Below, piece by piece: positions 29,044 to 38,916 of a stretch of DNA of 64,000 nucleotides; position 1 is the stretch's first letter, and each line of letters starts with the position of its first letter. The notes under the pieces were generated by a model that did no database searches, had not been told where the DNA came from, and was given only the letters and a program-made list of their open reading frames with translations. This stretch comes from Nocardia sputorum (GTDB lineage Bacteria > Actinomycetota > Actinomycetes > Mycobacteriales > Mycobacteriaceae), in contig NZ_AP026978.1 in assembly GCF_027924405.1 (NCBI RefSeq), forward strand, positions 4,030,001 to 4,094,000, written 5' to 3'. Position numbers and translations under genes: made by a program.

Positions 29044-29735
29044 GATCCCGACCGTCGCACGGGGAGCCCGCGCTCGGCCATCGCCGCCAGCAACGCCTGG
29101 CCGCGCCGCGCGCCGGTCGCCGAATCGGTTCGCGCGAGGTCGGGCACGTAAGTCGAAGCGCCCGCGACCGATTCGCCCACGAGGGACCAGAACCGCCGGG
29201 CACTCAGACCGGAGCAGCGGGCCAAGCTCTGCTGGACGACCGTCAGCGCGGACTCGCAGCGATGCGCGAGCCAGACGTACATCGCTTCCGGGCACGGCAA
29301 GGCGACCACACCCCGTCCACCGGCCAGCGGATCCCCGTCGACCACGCGAATCGTCGTGTCCGACAGGCCCGCCCAGTCGATCCCGCCGTCGTTGTCGGTA
29401 TGGATCCAAAGGTTCTCCAAGCCCGGATCCCAGGCCCGCCCCTCCGCGACGAGCAGCGCGACCACGCGTCCGACGATCGCGTGGATCAGCGCGGTGGCAA
29501 CGACTTCCGCCGCGATATCGGCGCTGATCATCTCCGCGGCGTGCCGCCGGTACATGAGTTCGACGCGTCCCTCGCGCACGCCGTCGGCCAGTCGCCACCA
29601 GCGCCGCTTGCCCTGCTCCGCCATCGACGCCACGGCGTAGACCCGCGGATGTTCCGGTTGCAGCGCGCGAAGCCGGGCACAGGCGCGTCCGAACGCCGTC
29701 GGCGAGCGATGTGGCGTGGTGATGAGCTCGGTCAT
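29028..29735 (-). CDS. FhuF-like ferric siderophore reductase family protein, apparently C-terminally short
   Basis: A 235-residue protein. The central region (LWIHTDNDGGIDWAGLSD) and C-terminal helices (RRGQALLAAMAERGLPVRRSGSC) resemble FhuF-like proteins, which reduce ferric siderophores with a [2Fe-2S] cluster held by four C-terminal cysteines (C-C-x10-C-x2-C). Here the protein stops at SGSCLVR, with only one of those cysteines, exactly where an iron-box promoter begins. So either the reductase activity is lost or the family assignment is looser than I think. The ATG at 29735 follows GAGGAGG. Divergent from the siderophore importer and iron-regulated. Confidence 0.6.
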   Translation of the reverse strand: MTELITTPHRSPTAFGRACARLRALQPEHPRVYAVASMAEQGKRRWWRLADGVREGRVELMYRRHAAEMISADIAAEVVATALIHAIVGRVVALLVAEGRAWDPGLENLWIHTDNDGGIDWAGLSDTTIRVVDGDPLAGGRGVVALPCPEAMYVWLAHRCESALTVVQQSLARCSGLSARRFWSLVGESVAGASTYVPDLARTDSATGARRGQALLAAMAERGLPVRRSGSCLVR

Positions 29736-29803
29736 CGAACCTCCTCGGGGATCGGCTCCGTCGCGCGGCGCGGCGGACACTCGGCCATGCCCGTCTGTAC
29801 CGA

Positions 29804-29833
29804 AAGATAGGTTAGGCTTACCAGACCTAGCAA
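29804..29833 (-). promoter_or_regulatory. Iron-box promoter between FhuF-like gene and siderophore importer
   Basis: On the minus strand TTGCTA (29833-29828), 18 nt, TATCTT (29809-29804), with an IdeR/DtxR box at 29807-29825 (15 of 19 matches). It drives the FhuF-like gene; the same box lies 41 bp before the importer's GTG and so can also control the plus-strand operon. Confidence 0.7.
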
Positions 29834-29866
29834 CCGTATCGCTGATTTCAGGAGCAGCTCGTCGCC

Positions 29867-30913
29867 GTGACCTTTCTTTCCACCGTGAGGCGGCGCCGTC
29901 TTTCCGGACTGCTCCTCTCGACCGCCCTGCTCATGCTCGCCGCGCTCGCCGGTGTCGCGGTCGGCGCTCGATCGCTCCCGCCCGGCACCGTCTACGACGC
30001 CGTGCACCATGCGCTCACCTGCCCCGGCGGACCCTTCACCTGCGCCGCCGGATCCACGGAGGAACAGATCGTGCGCGGCCTACGGCTGCCGCGCACCGCG
30101 TTGGCACTGGTCTGCGGGGCGGCTCTGGGCATCGCGGGCGCGCTCATCCAGGGCTACACCCGCAATCCGCTCGCCGACGCCGGATTGCTCGGGCTCAACG
30201 CGGGCGCGGCATTCCTCGCGGCCCTGAGCGTGTACCTGTTCTCCTACAGCGCGCCGGAACAATACATCTGGTTCGCGCTCGTCGGAGCGCTGGTCGCCGG
30301 GCTGGTGGTGTTCGCGACCTCGTCCGTGGGCGGCGGCAAAGCCAGTCCGCTGAGCCTGGTGCTCGCGGGCGCGGCGATCACCGCGTTCCTGCAGGCGATG
30401 ACGAACGCCGTCGTGCTGTTCGACGCCGCCGCGCTGGACACCTACCGCTTCTGGGTGATCGGCACGGTCGCGGGCCGGGACGCCGAGGTGTTCTGGCAGG
30501 TGCTGCCGTTCCTGGCGGCGGGCATACTGCTGGCGGTGTCGGCCGCGCCCGGACTGAACCTGATCGGCCTCGGCGACGATGTCGCGCGCGGGCTCGGCGT
30601 GCACGTGGGCCGCAACCGCGCGCTCGGGCTCGCGGCCGTCGTGCTGCTGGCGGGCGCGGCGACGGCGGCGGTCGGACCGATCGCCTTCCTCGGCTTGGTC
30701 GTCCCGCATCTCGCGCGCACGATCACCGGACCGGACCATCGCTGGCTGATCCCCTATTCCGGGCTGTTCGGCGCGTTGCTGCTGCTCATCGCCGATATCG
30801 CAGGCCGGGTGGTGGCCCGGCCCGGCGAGCTGGAGGTCGGGGCGATGCTGGCCGTGCTCGGGGTCCCGTTCTTCCTGGCGTTCGTGCGTCGGCGAAAGCT
30901 GGTGAATCTGTGA
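29867..30913 (+). CDS. Iron-siderophore ABC transporter permease (FecCD family), subunit 1
   Basis: A 348-residue protein with about nine to ten membrane helices. Family motifs: GAALGIAGALIQGYTRNPLAD (the conserved G-x-Q-x-x-x-RNPLADP type region) and AAVGPIAFLGLVVPHLAR, the cytoplasmic loop that docks the ATPase. GTG start, 41 bp downstream of an iron box. First gene of a three-gene operon; no substrate-binding protein gene accompanies it. Confidence 0.93.
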   Translation: MTFLSTVRRRRLSGLLLSTALLMLAALAGVAVGARSLPPGTVYDAVHHALTCPGGPFTCAAGSTEEQIVRGLRLPRTALALVCGAALGIAGALIQGYTRNPLADAGLLGLNAGAAFLAALSVYLFSYSAPEQYIWFALVGALVAGLVVFATSSVGGGKASPLSLVLAGAAITAFLQAMTNAVVLFDAAALDTYRFWVIGTVAGRDAEVFWQVLPFLAAGILLAVSAAPGLNLIGLGDDVARGLGVHVGRNRALGLAAVVLLAGAATAAVGPIAFLGLVVPHLARTITGPDHRWLIPYSGLFGALLLLIADIAGRVVARPGELEVGAMLAVLGVPFFLAFVRRRKLVNL

Positions 30914-32001
30914 CGATTTCGCTGCGAACCACGACCGGGCGACCCGCGCTGCGCGTCGGGCCGGTGTCGACGGTGCTGCGACCGCGGATGGTGGTGCTCG
31001 TCGCGCTCCTGATCGCGCTGGCCCTCGGACTGTTCTGTCTGGACATCGCGGTGGGCGAGTCGCATCTGCCGCTCGGGCGCGTGCTCGACGTGCTGACCGG
31101 CGGCGGCACCAAGGCGCAGCGGTTCATCGTGCTGGAATCCCGGCTGCCGCGCGCGCTCACCGCGCTCGTGGTCGGCCTCGCGCTCGGGCTCTCCGGCGCG
31201 ATCACCCAGTCCATCCTGCACAACCCCCTGGCCGCGCCGGACATGCTCGGCATCACGTCGGGGGCGAGCCTCGGCGCGGTCGCCGTGCTGGTCGGCACGG
31301 GCGGCGCGAGCACCGGCCTGGCCGCCTCGGTCGGCGCGCCGATGGCGGCGCTCGCGGGCGGCCTGCTCACCGCCCTCGCCATCTACGTGCTCGCCTGGGG
31401 ACGCACTGCCACCGGCACGTACGGCGCTACCGGTCTTCGGCTGGTCCTGATCGGCGTAGGTGTGAACGCCTTGTTGACCGCGGGCATCGGCTGGCTGCTC
31501 ACCCGCGCCAGCCTGGTGGACGCCCAGCGCGTGCAGCTGTGGCTGACCGGGTCGCTCAACGCGGCCGACGCCGCGCACCTCGTTCCCGCGACGATCGCCG
31601 CGGGAGTCGCCGCCCTCGTCGCGCTCGCCTCGGCCCGCACGCTCGCCGCGCTGCGCCTCGGCTCCGACACCACGCGCGCGCTCGGCGTGCGCATCCAGAC
31701 CCAGCAGGCCATCCTGATCGGAGCGGCCGTGGTGTCCGCCTCGGTGGCCACCGCCGCCGTCGGGCCGGTGGGATTCGTCGCCCTCGCCGCGCCGCAGATC
31801 GCACGGCGCGTATTGCGCACGCCGGGCGAACCACTCGTCGGCTCCGCGCTGGCCGGGGCCATCCTGGTGGTCGGCGCGGATGTCGCGTCCCGCACGGTGT
31901 TCCCGGTCGACCTGCCCGTCGGCGTCGTCACCGCGGCATTCGGCGGGCCGTTCCTGCTGTACCTGCTCGTGCGTATGAACCGGAAGGCGACGCTGTCATG
32001 A
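30910..32001 (+). CDS. Iron-siderophore ABC transporter permease (FecCD family), subunit 2
   Basis: A 363-residue paralogue of subunit 1 with the same motifs (GLALGLSGAITQSILHNPLAAPDMLG; AAVGPVGFVALAAPQIARR). The GTG overlaps the upstream stop (GTGA) and its own stop overlaps the ATPase start (ATGA), so the operon is tightly coupled. The two permeases probably form a heterodimer. Confidence 0.94.
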   Translation: MTISLRTTTGRPALRVGPVSTVLRPRMVVLVALLIALALGLFCLDIAVGESHLPLGRVLDVLTGGGTKAQRFIVLESRLPRALTALVVGLALGLSGAITQSILHNPLAAPDMLGITSGASLGAVAVLVGTGGASTGLAASVGAPMAALAGGLLTALAIYVLAWGRTATGTYGATGLRLVLIGVGVNALLTAGIGWLLTRASLVDAQRVQLWLTGSLNAADAAHLVPATIAAGVAALVALASARTLAALRLGSDTTRALGVRIQTQQAILIGAAVVSASVATAAVGPVGFVALAAPQIARRVLRTPGEPLVGSALAGAILVVGADVASRTVFPVDLPVGVVTAAFGGPFLLYLLVRMNRKATLS

Positions 32002-32897
32002 CGATCGCAGACATCACCACTCCCGACGCCACGGAGCGGGCGAGCGCTCCGGGGCACCGGCTCGGCGCCGAGAACGTCACGCTCGGCTACGGCGACCGGG
32101 TGATCGTCGACGGGCTGAGTGTGGCCATCACCCCCGGCGTGGTGACTACCGTCATCGGACCGAACGGCTGCGGAAAGTCCACCCTGCTGCGTTCACTCGG
32201 CCGGTTGCTGCGACCGCGGGACGGCCGAGTCCTGTTGGACGGCAAGGCGATATCGACGATGAGGACGAAGGACGTCGCCCGCATCGTCGGCATGCTGCCG
32301 CAGTCGCCGGTGGCTCCGGAAGGACTCACCGTCGCCGATCTGGTCGCGCGCGGACGCCACCCCCACCAGTCCTGGTTCCGGCAGTGGTCGGGCACGGACG
32401 AGACCGAGGTGACGTCCGCGCTGGAACAGACCGGGATCGCCGACCTCGCCGACCGACCGCTCGACGAGTTGTCCGGCGGACAGCGGCAACGCGCCTGGAT
32501 CTCGATGGCGCTGGCCCAGGGCACCGACATCCTGTTGCTCGACGAGCCGACCACGTATCTCGACCTGGCACACTCCATCGAGGTGCTGGACCTGGTGGAC
32601 CGGTTGCACGCCGATCTCGGGCGCACCGTCGTGATGGTGCTGCACGATCTCAATCTCGCGATCCGCTACAGCGACCAGCTGGTCGTCATGCGCGACGGGC
32701 GTGTCGTGGCGGCGGGGGCGCCGGGCGAAGTCGTGTCGGTGGAGCTGCTGCGCGAGGTGTTCGACCTGGACGCCACGGTGCTCGAGGACCCGGTGTCGGG
32801 ACGGCCGATGATCGTGCCGATCGGCGCCAGGCACGTGCGCGGAAAAGTGGGCGGACCCGCTGCCGGGGAGCCCGAATCCGCGCCCTATGAGAAATGA
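31998..32897 (+). CDS. Iron-siderophore ABC transporter ATP-binding protein (FepC/FecE family)
   Basis: A 299-residue ABC ATPase: Walker A GPNGCGKST (54-62), signature LSGGQRQR, Walker B DILLLDEPT with the D-loop following, and switch His in VLHDLN. Powers import through the two upstream permeases. An N-terminal extension of about 20 residues and a hydrophilic C-terminal tail are unremarkable. Last gene of the operon; a BlaI operator begins 20 bp after its stop. Confidence 0.95.
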   Translation: MTIADITTPDATERASAPGHRLGAENVTLGYGDRVIVDGLSVAITPGVVTTVIGPNGCGKSTLLRSLGRLLRPRDGRVLLDGKAISTMRTKDVARIVGMLPQSPVAPEGLTVADLVARGRHPHQSWFRQWSGTDETEVTSALEQTGIADLADRPLDELSGGQRQRAWISMALAQGTDILLLDEPTTYLDLAHSIEVLDLVDRLHADLGRTVVMVLHDLNLAIRYSDQLVVMRDGRVVAAGAPGEVVSVELLREVFDLDATVLEDPVSGRPMIVPIGARHVRGKVGGPAAGEPESAPYEK

Positions 32898-32917
32898 CAC
32901 ACCAGCTACTTCATGGT

Positions 32918-32934
32918 TACGACACCCTGTAGTA
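32918..32934. promoter_or_regulatory. Candidate BlaI operator
   Basis: TACGACA-CCC-TGTAGTA, an inverted repeat with one mismatch, matching the TACTACA/TGTAGTA type half-sites of BlaI/MecI operators. It lies 34 bp upstream of the blaI start. Confidence 0.6.
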
Positions 32935-32968
32935 CGCATCTTCGTCGTTGAGTACCTAAAATTGTGGA

Positions 32969-33367
32969 ATGGCAGGTCTTGGTGAACTCGAGAAAGCGGT
33001 CATGGACCAGTTGTGGTCGGCCGACGAACCACAAACGGTCCGGCAGGTGCACGAGGCTCTCGCCGCACGCCGCGAGCTCGCGTACACCACGGTGATGACC
33101 GTGCTGCAACGCCTCGCGAAGAAGAACCTGGTGGTGCAGCGCCGCGACGACCGCGCGCACCGTTACGCGCCCGTGCACACCCGCGACGAACTCGTCGCCA
33201 GCCTGATGGTCGACGCGCTGCAACAGGCCGACGCGGCGGGCAGCCGCGCCGCCGCGCTGGTGCACTTCGTGGAGCAGGTCGGCAAGGACGAGGCTGCCGC
33301 CCTGCGCGAAGCACTCGCTAAGCTCGAAGCTACCGAGGACGAGGACTCGGCGCCGCCGCCGCAGTAG
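32969..33367 (+). CDS. blaI: BlaI/MecI/CopY-family transcriptional repressor
   Basis: A 132-residue protein with the penicillinase-repressor winged helix (LGELEKAVMDQLW; TTVMTVLQRLAKKNLVVQRR) and a C-terminal dimerisation helix that contains the family cleavage region. Represses its own operon through the upstream inverted repeat and is released when cleaved after BlaR1-type signalling. A blaR-like peptidase gene follows 43 bp downstream. No beta-lactamase gene is in the window, so its targets lie elsewhere. Confidence 0.92.
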   Translation: MAGLGELEKAVMDQLWSADEPQTVRQVHEALAARRELAYTTVMTVLQRLAKKNLVVQRRDDRAHRYAPVHTRDELVASLMVDALQQADAAGSRAAALVHFVEQVGKDEAAALREALAKLEATEDEDSAPPPQ

Positions 33368-33410
33368 ACTCCTCGGGCGCCCTGGCCCCACAACGCAGTG
33401 AGCTGAGTCG

Positions 33411-34349
33411 ATGAACGCAACCGCGCCGGTCTTCGCCGGACTCGCATTGCTTCTCGCGGGGCCTGCCCCGGCCTTGCTCAGCCGGGCGACCTGGACCTAC
33501 CGGACGCCCCGAGCAGCGCTGGTGCTCTGGCAGGCCATCGCGCTCGCCGCCGTGCTCAGCGCGTTCGGCTCCGGGCTGGCCATCGCCGCCGAGCTGCTCG
33601 TGCCCGGCCCCGACGGCCGCCCGACCACCGCACCGACCAGGGAGATCGACGCGCTCGGCCTGCCGCTGTGGCTGGCCTACGTCTTCGTCTTCGCGCTCAC
33701 GCTGCTGGTCGGCGCCCGGCTGATCTACGCGATCATCCGGGTCGGCGTGCATACCCGCAGGCGGCGGGCGCGTCACCGGATGCTGGTCGACCTGCTGGAC
33801 CAGAGCGGTCCGCATCGGCGCGCGGCGGACATCCGGGTGCTGGCCGCGACCGAGCCGATCGCCTACTGCCTGCCCGGCCTGCGCCAGCGCGTTGTGCTCA
33901 GCGAAGGCACCCTGACCAGTCTCGCGGACGCCGAGATCACCGCCATCGTCAGCCACGAACGTTCGCATCTGCGGGCCAGGCACGATCTCGTGCTGGAAGC
34001 GTTCACGGCGGTGCACGAGGCGTTCCCGCGGGTGGTGCGCAGCAAGGCCGCGCTCGGCTCGGTCAAACTGCTCATCGAGTTGCTCGCGGACGACTCGGCG
34101 GTCAAGGTCACCGGGCCCAAGCCCCTGGCCCGCGCCCTCGTCGCGTGTGCGAAATCCACCGCGCCGCAAGGCGCGCTGGCGGCGGGCGGCCCGACCACGC
34201 TCATCCGCATCCAGCGGCTCAGCGAGCGGATCGGTGACATTCGCATCGCCACGGCCGCCTATCTCGGCTCCGCCGCCATCCTGGTGGTGCCGACGCAGGC
34301 CGTGGCCGTACCCTGGCTCGTGGAACTGAGCCGGCTGTTCCACGGCTGA
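33411..34349 (+). CDS. BlaR1-like M56 family metallopeptidase, no sensor domain
   Basis: A 312-residue membrane protein with about four membrane segments. The zinc-metallopeptidase motif HERSH (182-186, HExxH form) lies in the cytoplasmic loop, followed by the downstream acidic zinc ligand in LLADDSAV. It is about half the length of staphylococcal BlaR1 (around 585-600) because the extracellular penicillin-binding sensor domain is absent, as in the mycobacterial Rv1845c-type proteins. The inducing signal is therefore unclear. Confidence 0.88.
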   Translation: MNATAPVFAGLALLLAGPAPALLSRATWTYRTPRAALVLWQAIALAAVLSAFGSGLAIAAELLVPGPDGRPTTAPTREIDALGLPLWLAYVFVFALTLLVGARLIYAIIRVGVHTRRRRARHRMLVDLLDQSGPHRRAADIRVLAATEPIAYCLPGLRQRVVLSEGTLTSLADAEITAIVSHERSHLRARHDLVLEAFTAVHEAFPRVVRSKAALGSVKLLIELLADDSAVKVTGPKPLARALVACAKSTAPQGALAAGGPTTLIRIQRLSERIGDIRIATAAYLGSAAILVVPTQAVAVPWLVELSRLFHG

Positions 34350-34482
34350 GTCCCCGGCCCGTATCCTGGAGGTTCGGCCCGCCTCCGGTCGGCCGCACCC
34401 TCTCGTTCCACCCGGCGCGCGTCATCGCCCGCGCCGCAGCGCGGTGAACCGCATCGTGCACCGCCCTCCACCCCACCGAACA

Positions 34483-34503
34483 GCGCGTTCCGCTGGAACG
34501 CGC
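34483..34503 (+). promoter_or_regulatory. Hairpin in the leader of the DEAD-box helicase gene
   Basis: GCGCGTTCC (34483-34491), loop GCT, GGAACGCGC (34495-34503): a perfect 9-bp stem 26 bases before the start codon, at the end of a roughly 180-bp intergenic leader. It may affect helicase translation; no T-tract follows. Confidence 0.35.
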
Positions 34504-34529
34504 CGTGCGACGAAAGGCACATCTTCCTC

Positions 34530-36122
34530 GTGACCCCCTCGACCCCCGTCGCCGCGGCGCCCACCGCGACCTTCGCGGATCTGGGCCTGCCCGCCGTGCT
34601 CGTACAGGCACTGCGACGCGACGGCATCGAGACGCCGTTCCCGATCCAGGCCGCCACGGCGCCGGATGTCCTGGCCGGTAAGGACGTGCTCGGCCGCGGA
34701 CCCACCGGTTCCGGGAAGACGCTCGCCTTCGGCCTCCCGATGCTCACCCGGCTGACGGGCGCCTCGGCCAAGCCGGGCCGCCCGCGCGGGCTCGTCCTGG
34801 TGCCGACCCGCGAACTCGCCGCGCAGATCGAGCGGGCGCTCGACGAACCGGCGCTCGCGCTCGGCTTGCGGGTCACCTCGGTGGTCGGCGGCGCGCCGAT
34901 CAAGCGCCAGGCCGACCGGCTCGCCCGCGGCGTCGACCTGCTCATCGCCACGCCGGGACGGCTCGCCGACCTGCTCGCACAGGGGTCCGCCGATCTGTCC
35001 GACGTGCTGATCACCGCCCTGGACGAGGCCGACCACATGGCCGACATGGGGTTTCTGCCGCAGGTGACCAAGCTGCTGGACCGCACCCCCCGTGACGGAC
35101 AGCGCCTGCTGTTCTCGGCCACGCTCGACGGCGAGGTCGACAAGCTGGTCAAGCGCTACCTGCGCGCCCCCGTCACGCATTCCACCGCACCGCCGTCGGC
35201 GTCGGTCACCACGATGTCGCATCACCTGCTGTACGTCGGTGACAAAGTGGCCAAACGGGCGGTCGCCACCGAGATCGCCGCCCGCGAGGGACTGACCATC
35301 ATGTTCGTCCGCACCAAGCACGGCGCCGACCGGCTCGCCAAGCAGTTGCGCGGGGCGGGCGTCCCCGCGGGCGCGTTGCACGGCGGCAAGGCGCAGAACA
35401 ACCGCACGCGCACCCTCGCGGCGTTCGCCGACGGCTCGGTGCCGGTGCTGGTCACCACCGACGTCGCGGCGCGTGGCATCCACGTCGACGGGATCTCCCT
35501 CGTCGTGCACGTCGATCCGCCGCCGGAGCCGAAGGCCTATCTGCACCGGGCCGGGCGCACCGCCCGCGCGGGCGAGGACGGCGTGGTCGTCACGCTGGTG
35601 ATGGACGAAGAGCGCCGCGACGTCGAGGCCATGGCCCGCAAGGCGGGTGTCGAGGTCGACGGGGTCGCGGTCCGTCCCGGTGACCGCACGCTGATCGAGA
35701 TCACCGGCGCGCGCCGCCCGTCCGGCGTTCCCGTCGCCGCTGCCGCACCGGTGGCCGCGCCTGCCGCTGCCCCCGCGAAACCCGCACGACGCAAGACCGG
35801 CAGGCGCGATACGCCCGCGGCGGCCGGTGGCCGGGGCGCGGCCAAGCAATCCAGGAGCCGGTCGGCCGCCGGGGCCGGCCGCGGCAGCGAATCGGTCGCC
35901 GCGCCCGCGCGCCGCCGCGGCGACGCGAAACCCGTCGCGAACAACACCGTCGGCCGCGGCGCGGGTTCGGGCAAGGGCACGCCCGCTCGCACCGGGGGCA
36001 CCGCGGGCGGGTTCTCCGGCCGCGCCGCCGCGTCCGCATCCGGCGACACGGCGGGCCGGCCGCGGCGACGCGCCGTGCGAGCCCAGCAGTCCCCCACTCG
36101 AGGCAATCGGGCAGCAAACTAA
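34530..36122 (+). CDS. DEAD-box ATP-dependent RNA helicase
   Basis: A 530-residue RhlE-like helicase: Q motif (FADLGLPAVLVQALRRDGIETPFPIQ), motif I GPTGSGKT (near 57), motif II LDEADHMADMG (near 165), SATLD, and motif VI HRAGRTARAG. The last 135 residues are Arg/Ala/Gly/Pro-rich and basic, an RNA-binding tail. It remodels structured RNA, typically in cold adaptation, ribosome assembly and mRNA turnover. GTG start with a hairpin just upstream. The DMT transporter starts 4 bp after its stop. Confidence 0.95.
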   Translation: MTPSTPVAAAPTATFADLGLPAVLVQALRRDGIETPFPIQAATAPDVLAGKDVLGRGPTGSGKTLAFGLPMLTRLTGASAKPGRPRGLVLVPTRELAAQIERALDEPALALGLRVTSVVGGAPIKRQADRLARGVDLLIATPGRLADLLAQGSADLSDVLITALDEADHMADMGFLPQVTKLLDRTPRDGQRLLFSATLDGEVDKLVKRYLRAPVTHSTAPPSASVTTMSHHLLYVGDKVAKRAVATEIAAREGLTIMFVRTKHGADRLAKQLRGAGVPAGALHGGKAQNNRTRTLAAFADGSVPVLVTTDVAARGIHVDGISLVVHVDPPPEPKAYLHRAGRTARAGEDGVVVTLVMDEERRDVEAMARKAGVEVDGVAVRPGDRTLIEITGARRPSGVPVAAAAPVAAPAAAPAKPARRKTGRRDTPAAAGGRGAAKQSRSRSAAGAGRGSESVAAPARRRGDAKPVANNTVGRGAGSGKGTPARTGGTAGGFSGRAAASASGDTAGRPRRRAVRAQQSPTRGNRAAN

Positions 36123-36126
36123 TCGG

Positions 36127-36972
36127 GTGTCGACCCACTGGGCAGCCGCCGTCCTCTGCGCCTTGCTCGCCGCGCTGCTGTTCGCGGTCGCCGCGGTCGC
36201 GCAGCAGAGCGCGGCGGCCGCGGTGCCGGAGAGCGAGTCGCTGATCCGCTCGCTGCTGCGCACACCCCGCTGGTGGGCGGGCGTCGTCGGAGACGCGGGC
36301 GGTTACGCCATGCAGGTGGCCGCGCTCGCGCTGGGCGCGGTGCTGCTGGTGCAGCCGATCCTGGTGAGCGCGCTGGTGTTCGCCCTGCCGCTGTCCGCCC
36401 GCCTCAACGATCGCCGCGTGGCCCCGAGCACGTGGGCGACCGCGCTCGCGTTGACCGCCGCGCTGGCCTGTTTCGTGCTCGTCGGCGATCCGACCGAAGG
36501 TGATGCCGGTGCGCCGCTGCGCGATTGGCTGCTGCCGCTCGGCCTGCTGGTCGGCCTGATCGCCGCCGCCACGGCCGCGGGAATCGCCGCACGCGAGCCC
36601 GCATGGCGCGCGCTGTTGCTGGGCGCCGCGAGCGGCTCGCTGTACGGGCTGGCCGCCGCACTCACCGACTACGTCACGGGGTTGTTCGAACACGGTGTGG
36701 CAGACGTGCTGGGCGGCTGGCAGACCTGGGCGCTGGTCGCGGCCGGCGTCACCGGCGTCTACCTGCAACAACGCGCCTATCAAGTGGGCCCGCTGACCGC
36801 TTCGCTGCCCGCCGTCACGGTCGCCGAGCCACTGGCCGCCGCGTTCATCGGCATCGCCGTGCTCGACGAGCGGTTGCGCGCGGGCACCGCCGGGCTGGTG
36901 GTCACCGCGGGTGCGGTGGTCGTCATGGTCGCCACCACGATCGTGCTCTCCCGCTCCGAAGCCGTCGCCTGA
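36127..36972 (+). CDS. DMT-superfamily (EamA-like) membrane transporter
   Basis: A 281-residue protein with about nine to ten membrane helices and the two-repeat plan of the drug/metabolite transporter superfamily; the second repeat ends in ASLPAVTVAEPLAAAFIGIAVLDE, the typical DMT signature. GTG start 4 bp after the helicase stop, so likely co-transcribed. The substrate is unknown. Confidence 0.85.
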   Translation: MSTHWAAAVLCALLAALLFAVAAVAQQSAAAAVPESESLIRSLLRTPRWWAGVVGDAGGYAMQVAALALGAVLLVQPILVSALVFALPLSARLNDRRVAPSTWATALALTAALACFVLVGDPTEGDAGAPLRDWLLPLGLLVGLIAAATAAGIAAREPAWRALLLGAASGSLYGLAAALTDYVTGLFEHGVADVLGGWQTWALVAAGVTGVYLQQRAYQVGPLTASLPAVTVAEPLAAAFIGIAVLDERLRAGTAGLVVTAGAVVVMVATTIVLSRSEAVA

Positions 36973-37166
36973 AACCACAACCGGACCAGCCGGCGCGGGG
37001 GACACCGGCAGGACCGGCATCGGCGATCCGTCGGGCCCGACGGACGTCGGCATCGCCCGGCCGCGGTTACGCGGTCACGGTGCGAGCGTCCCGCGCGGCC
37101 GGCCATCGCTACGGCGCAGCCGTGCTCGGCGCCCGAAGCCGCGCGGGCGGCGTTCGCACGAGGTAG

Positions 37167-38672
<1,506 letters not shown>

Positions 38673-38698
38673 GCGCCGACACGCGCCCCGAACCGGCA

Positions 38699-38728
38699 CC
38701 GGCCCACGCCGCTCGGCGCGTGGGCCGG
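38699..38728 (+). terminator. Terminator hairpin after guaB1
   Basis: CCGGCCCACGC (38699-38709) pairs perfectly with GCGTGGGCCGG (38718-38728): 11-bp stem and 8-nt loop, 26 bases after the stop codon. Confidence 0.6.
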
Positions 38729-38782
38729 TAGCATGGTGGTTGCCGGATATCGGCACCACGACTCATTTGCGAAAGGATCCAG

Positions 38783-38914
38783 TTGTCACCCGCGTCCGAG
38801 GGCGCCACTCAGGAGGGCTCCTCTACCGAGCCGGGTGACCGACCCGGCGTCCTCCTCCCCGCAGCAGTCCCACTCCGCACAGGCCGTTCCGCAGCACCGT
38901 CCAGGTGGTGCTGA
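38783..38914 (+). CDS. Short leader ORF upstream of the CNNM/CorC gene (doubtful)
   Basis: A 43-residue frame starting TTG at 38783, five bases after AAAGGA, ending TGA two bases before the ATG of the transporter gene. The peptide is proline/serine-rich and has no domain. A hairpin (GTGG-TGCCG/CGGCA-CCAC, 38736-38759) lies just upstream. It may be a coupling leader or chance. Confidence 0.3.
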   Translation: MSPASEGATQEGSSTEPGDRPGVLLPAAVPLRTGRSAAPSRWC

Positions 38915-38916
38915 CC

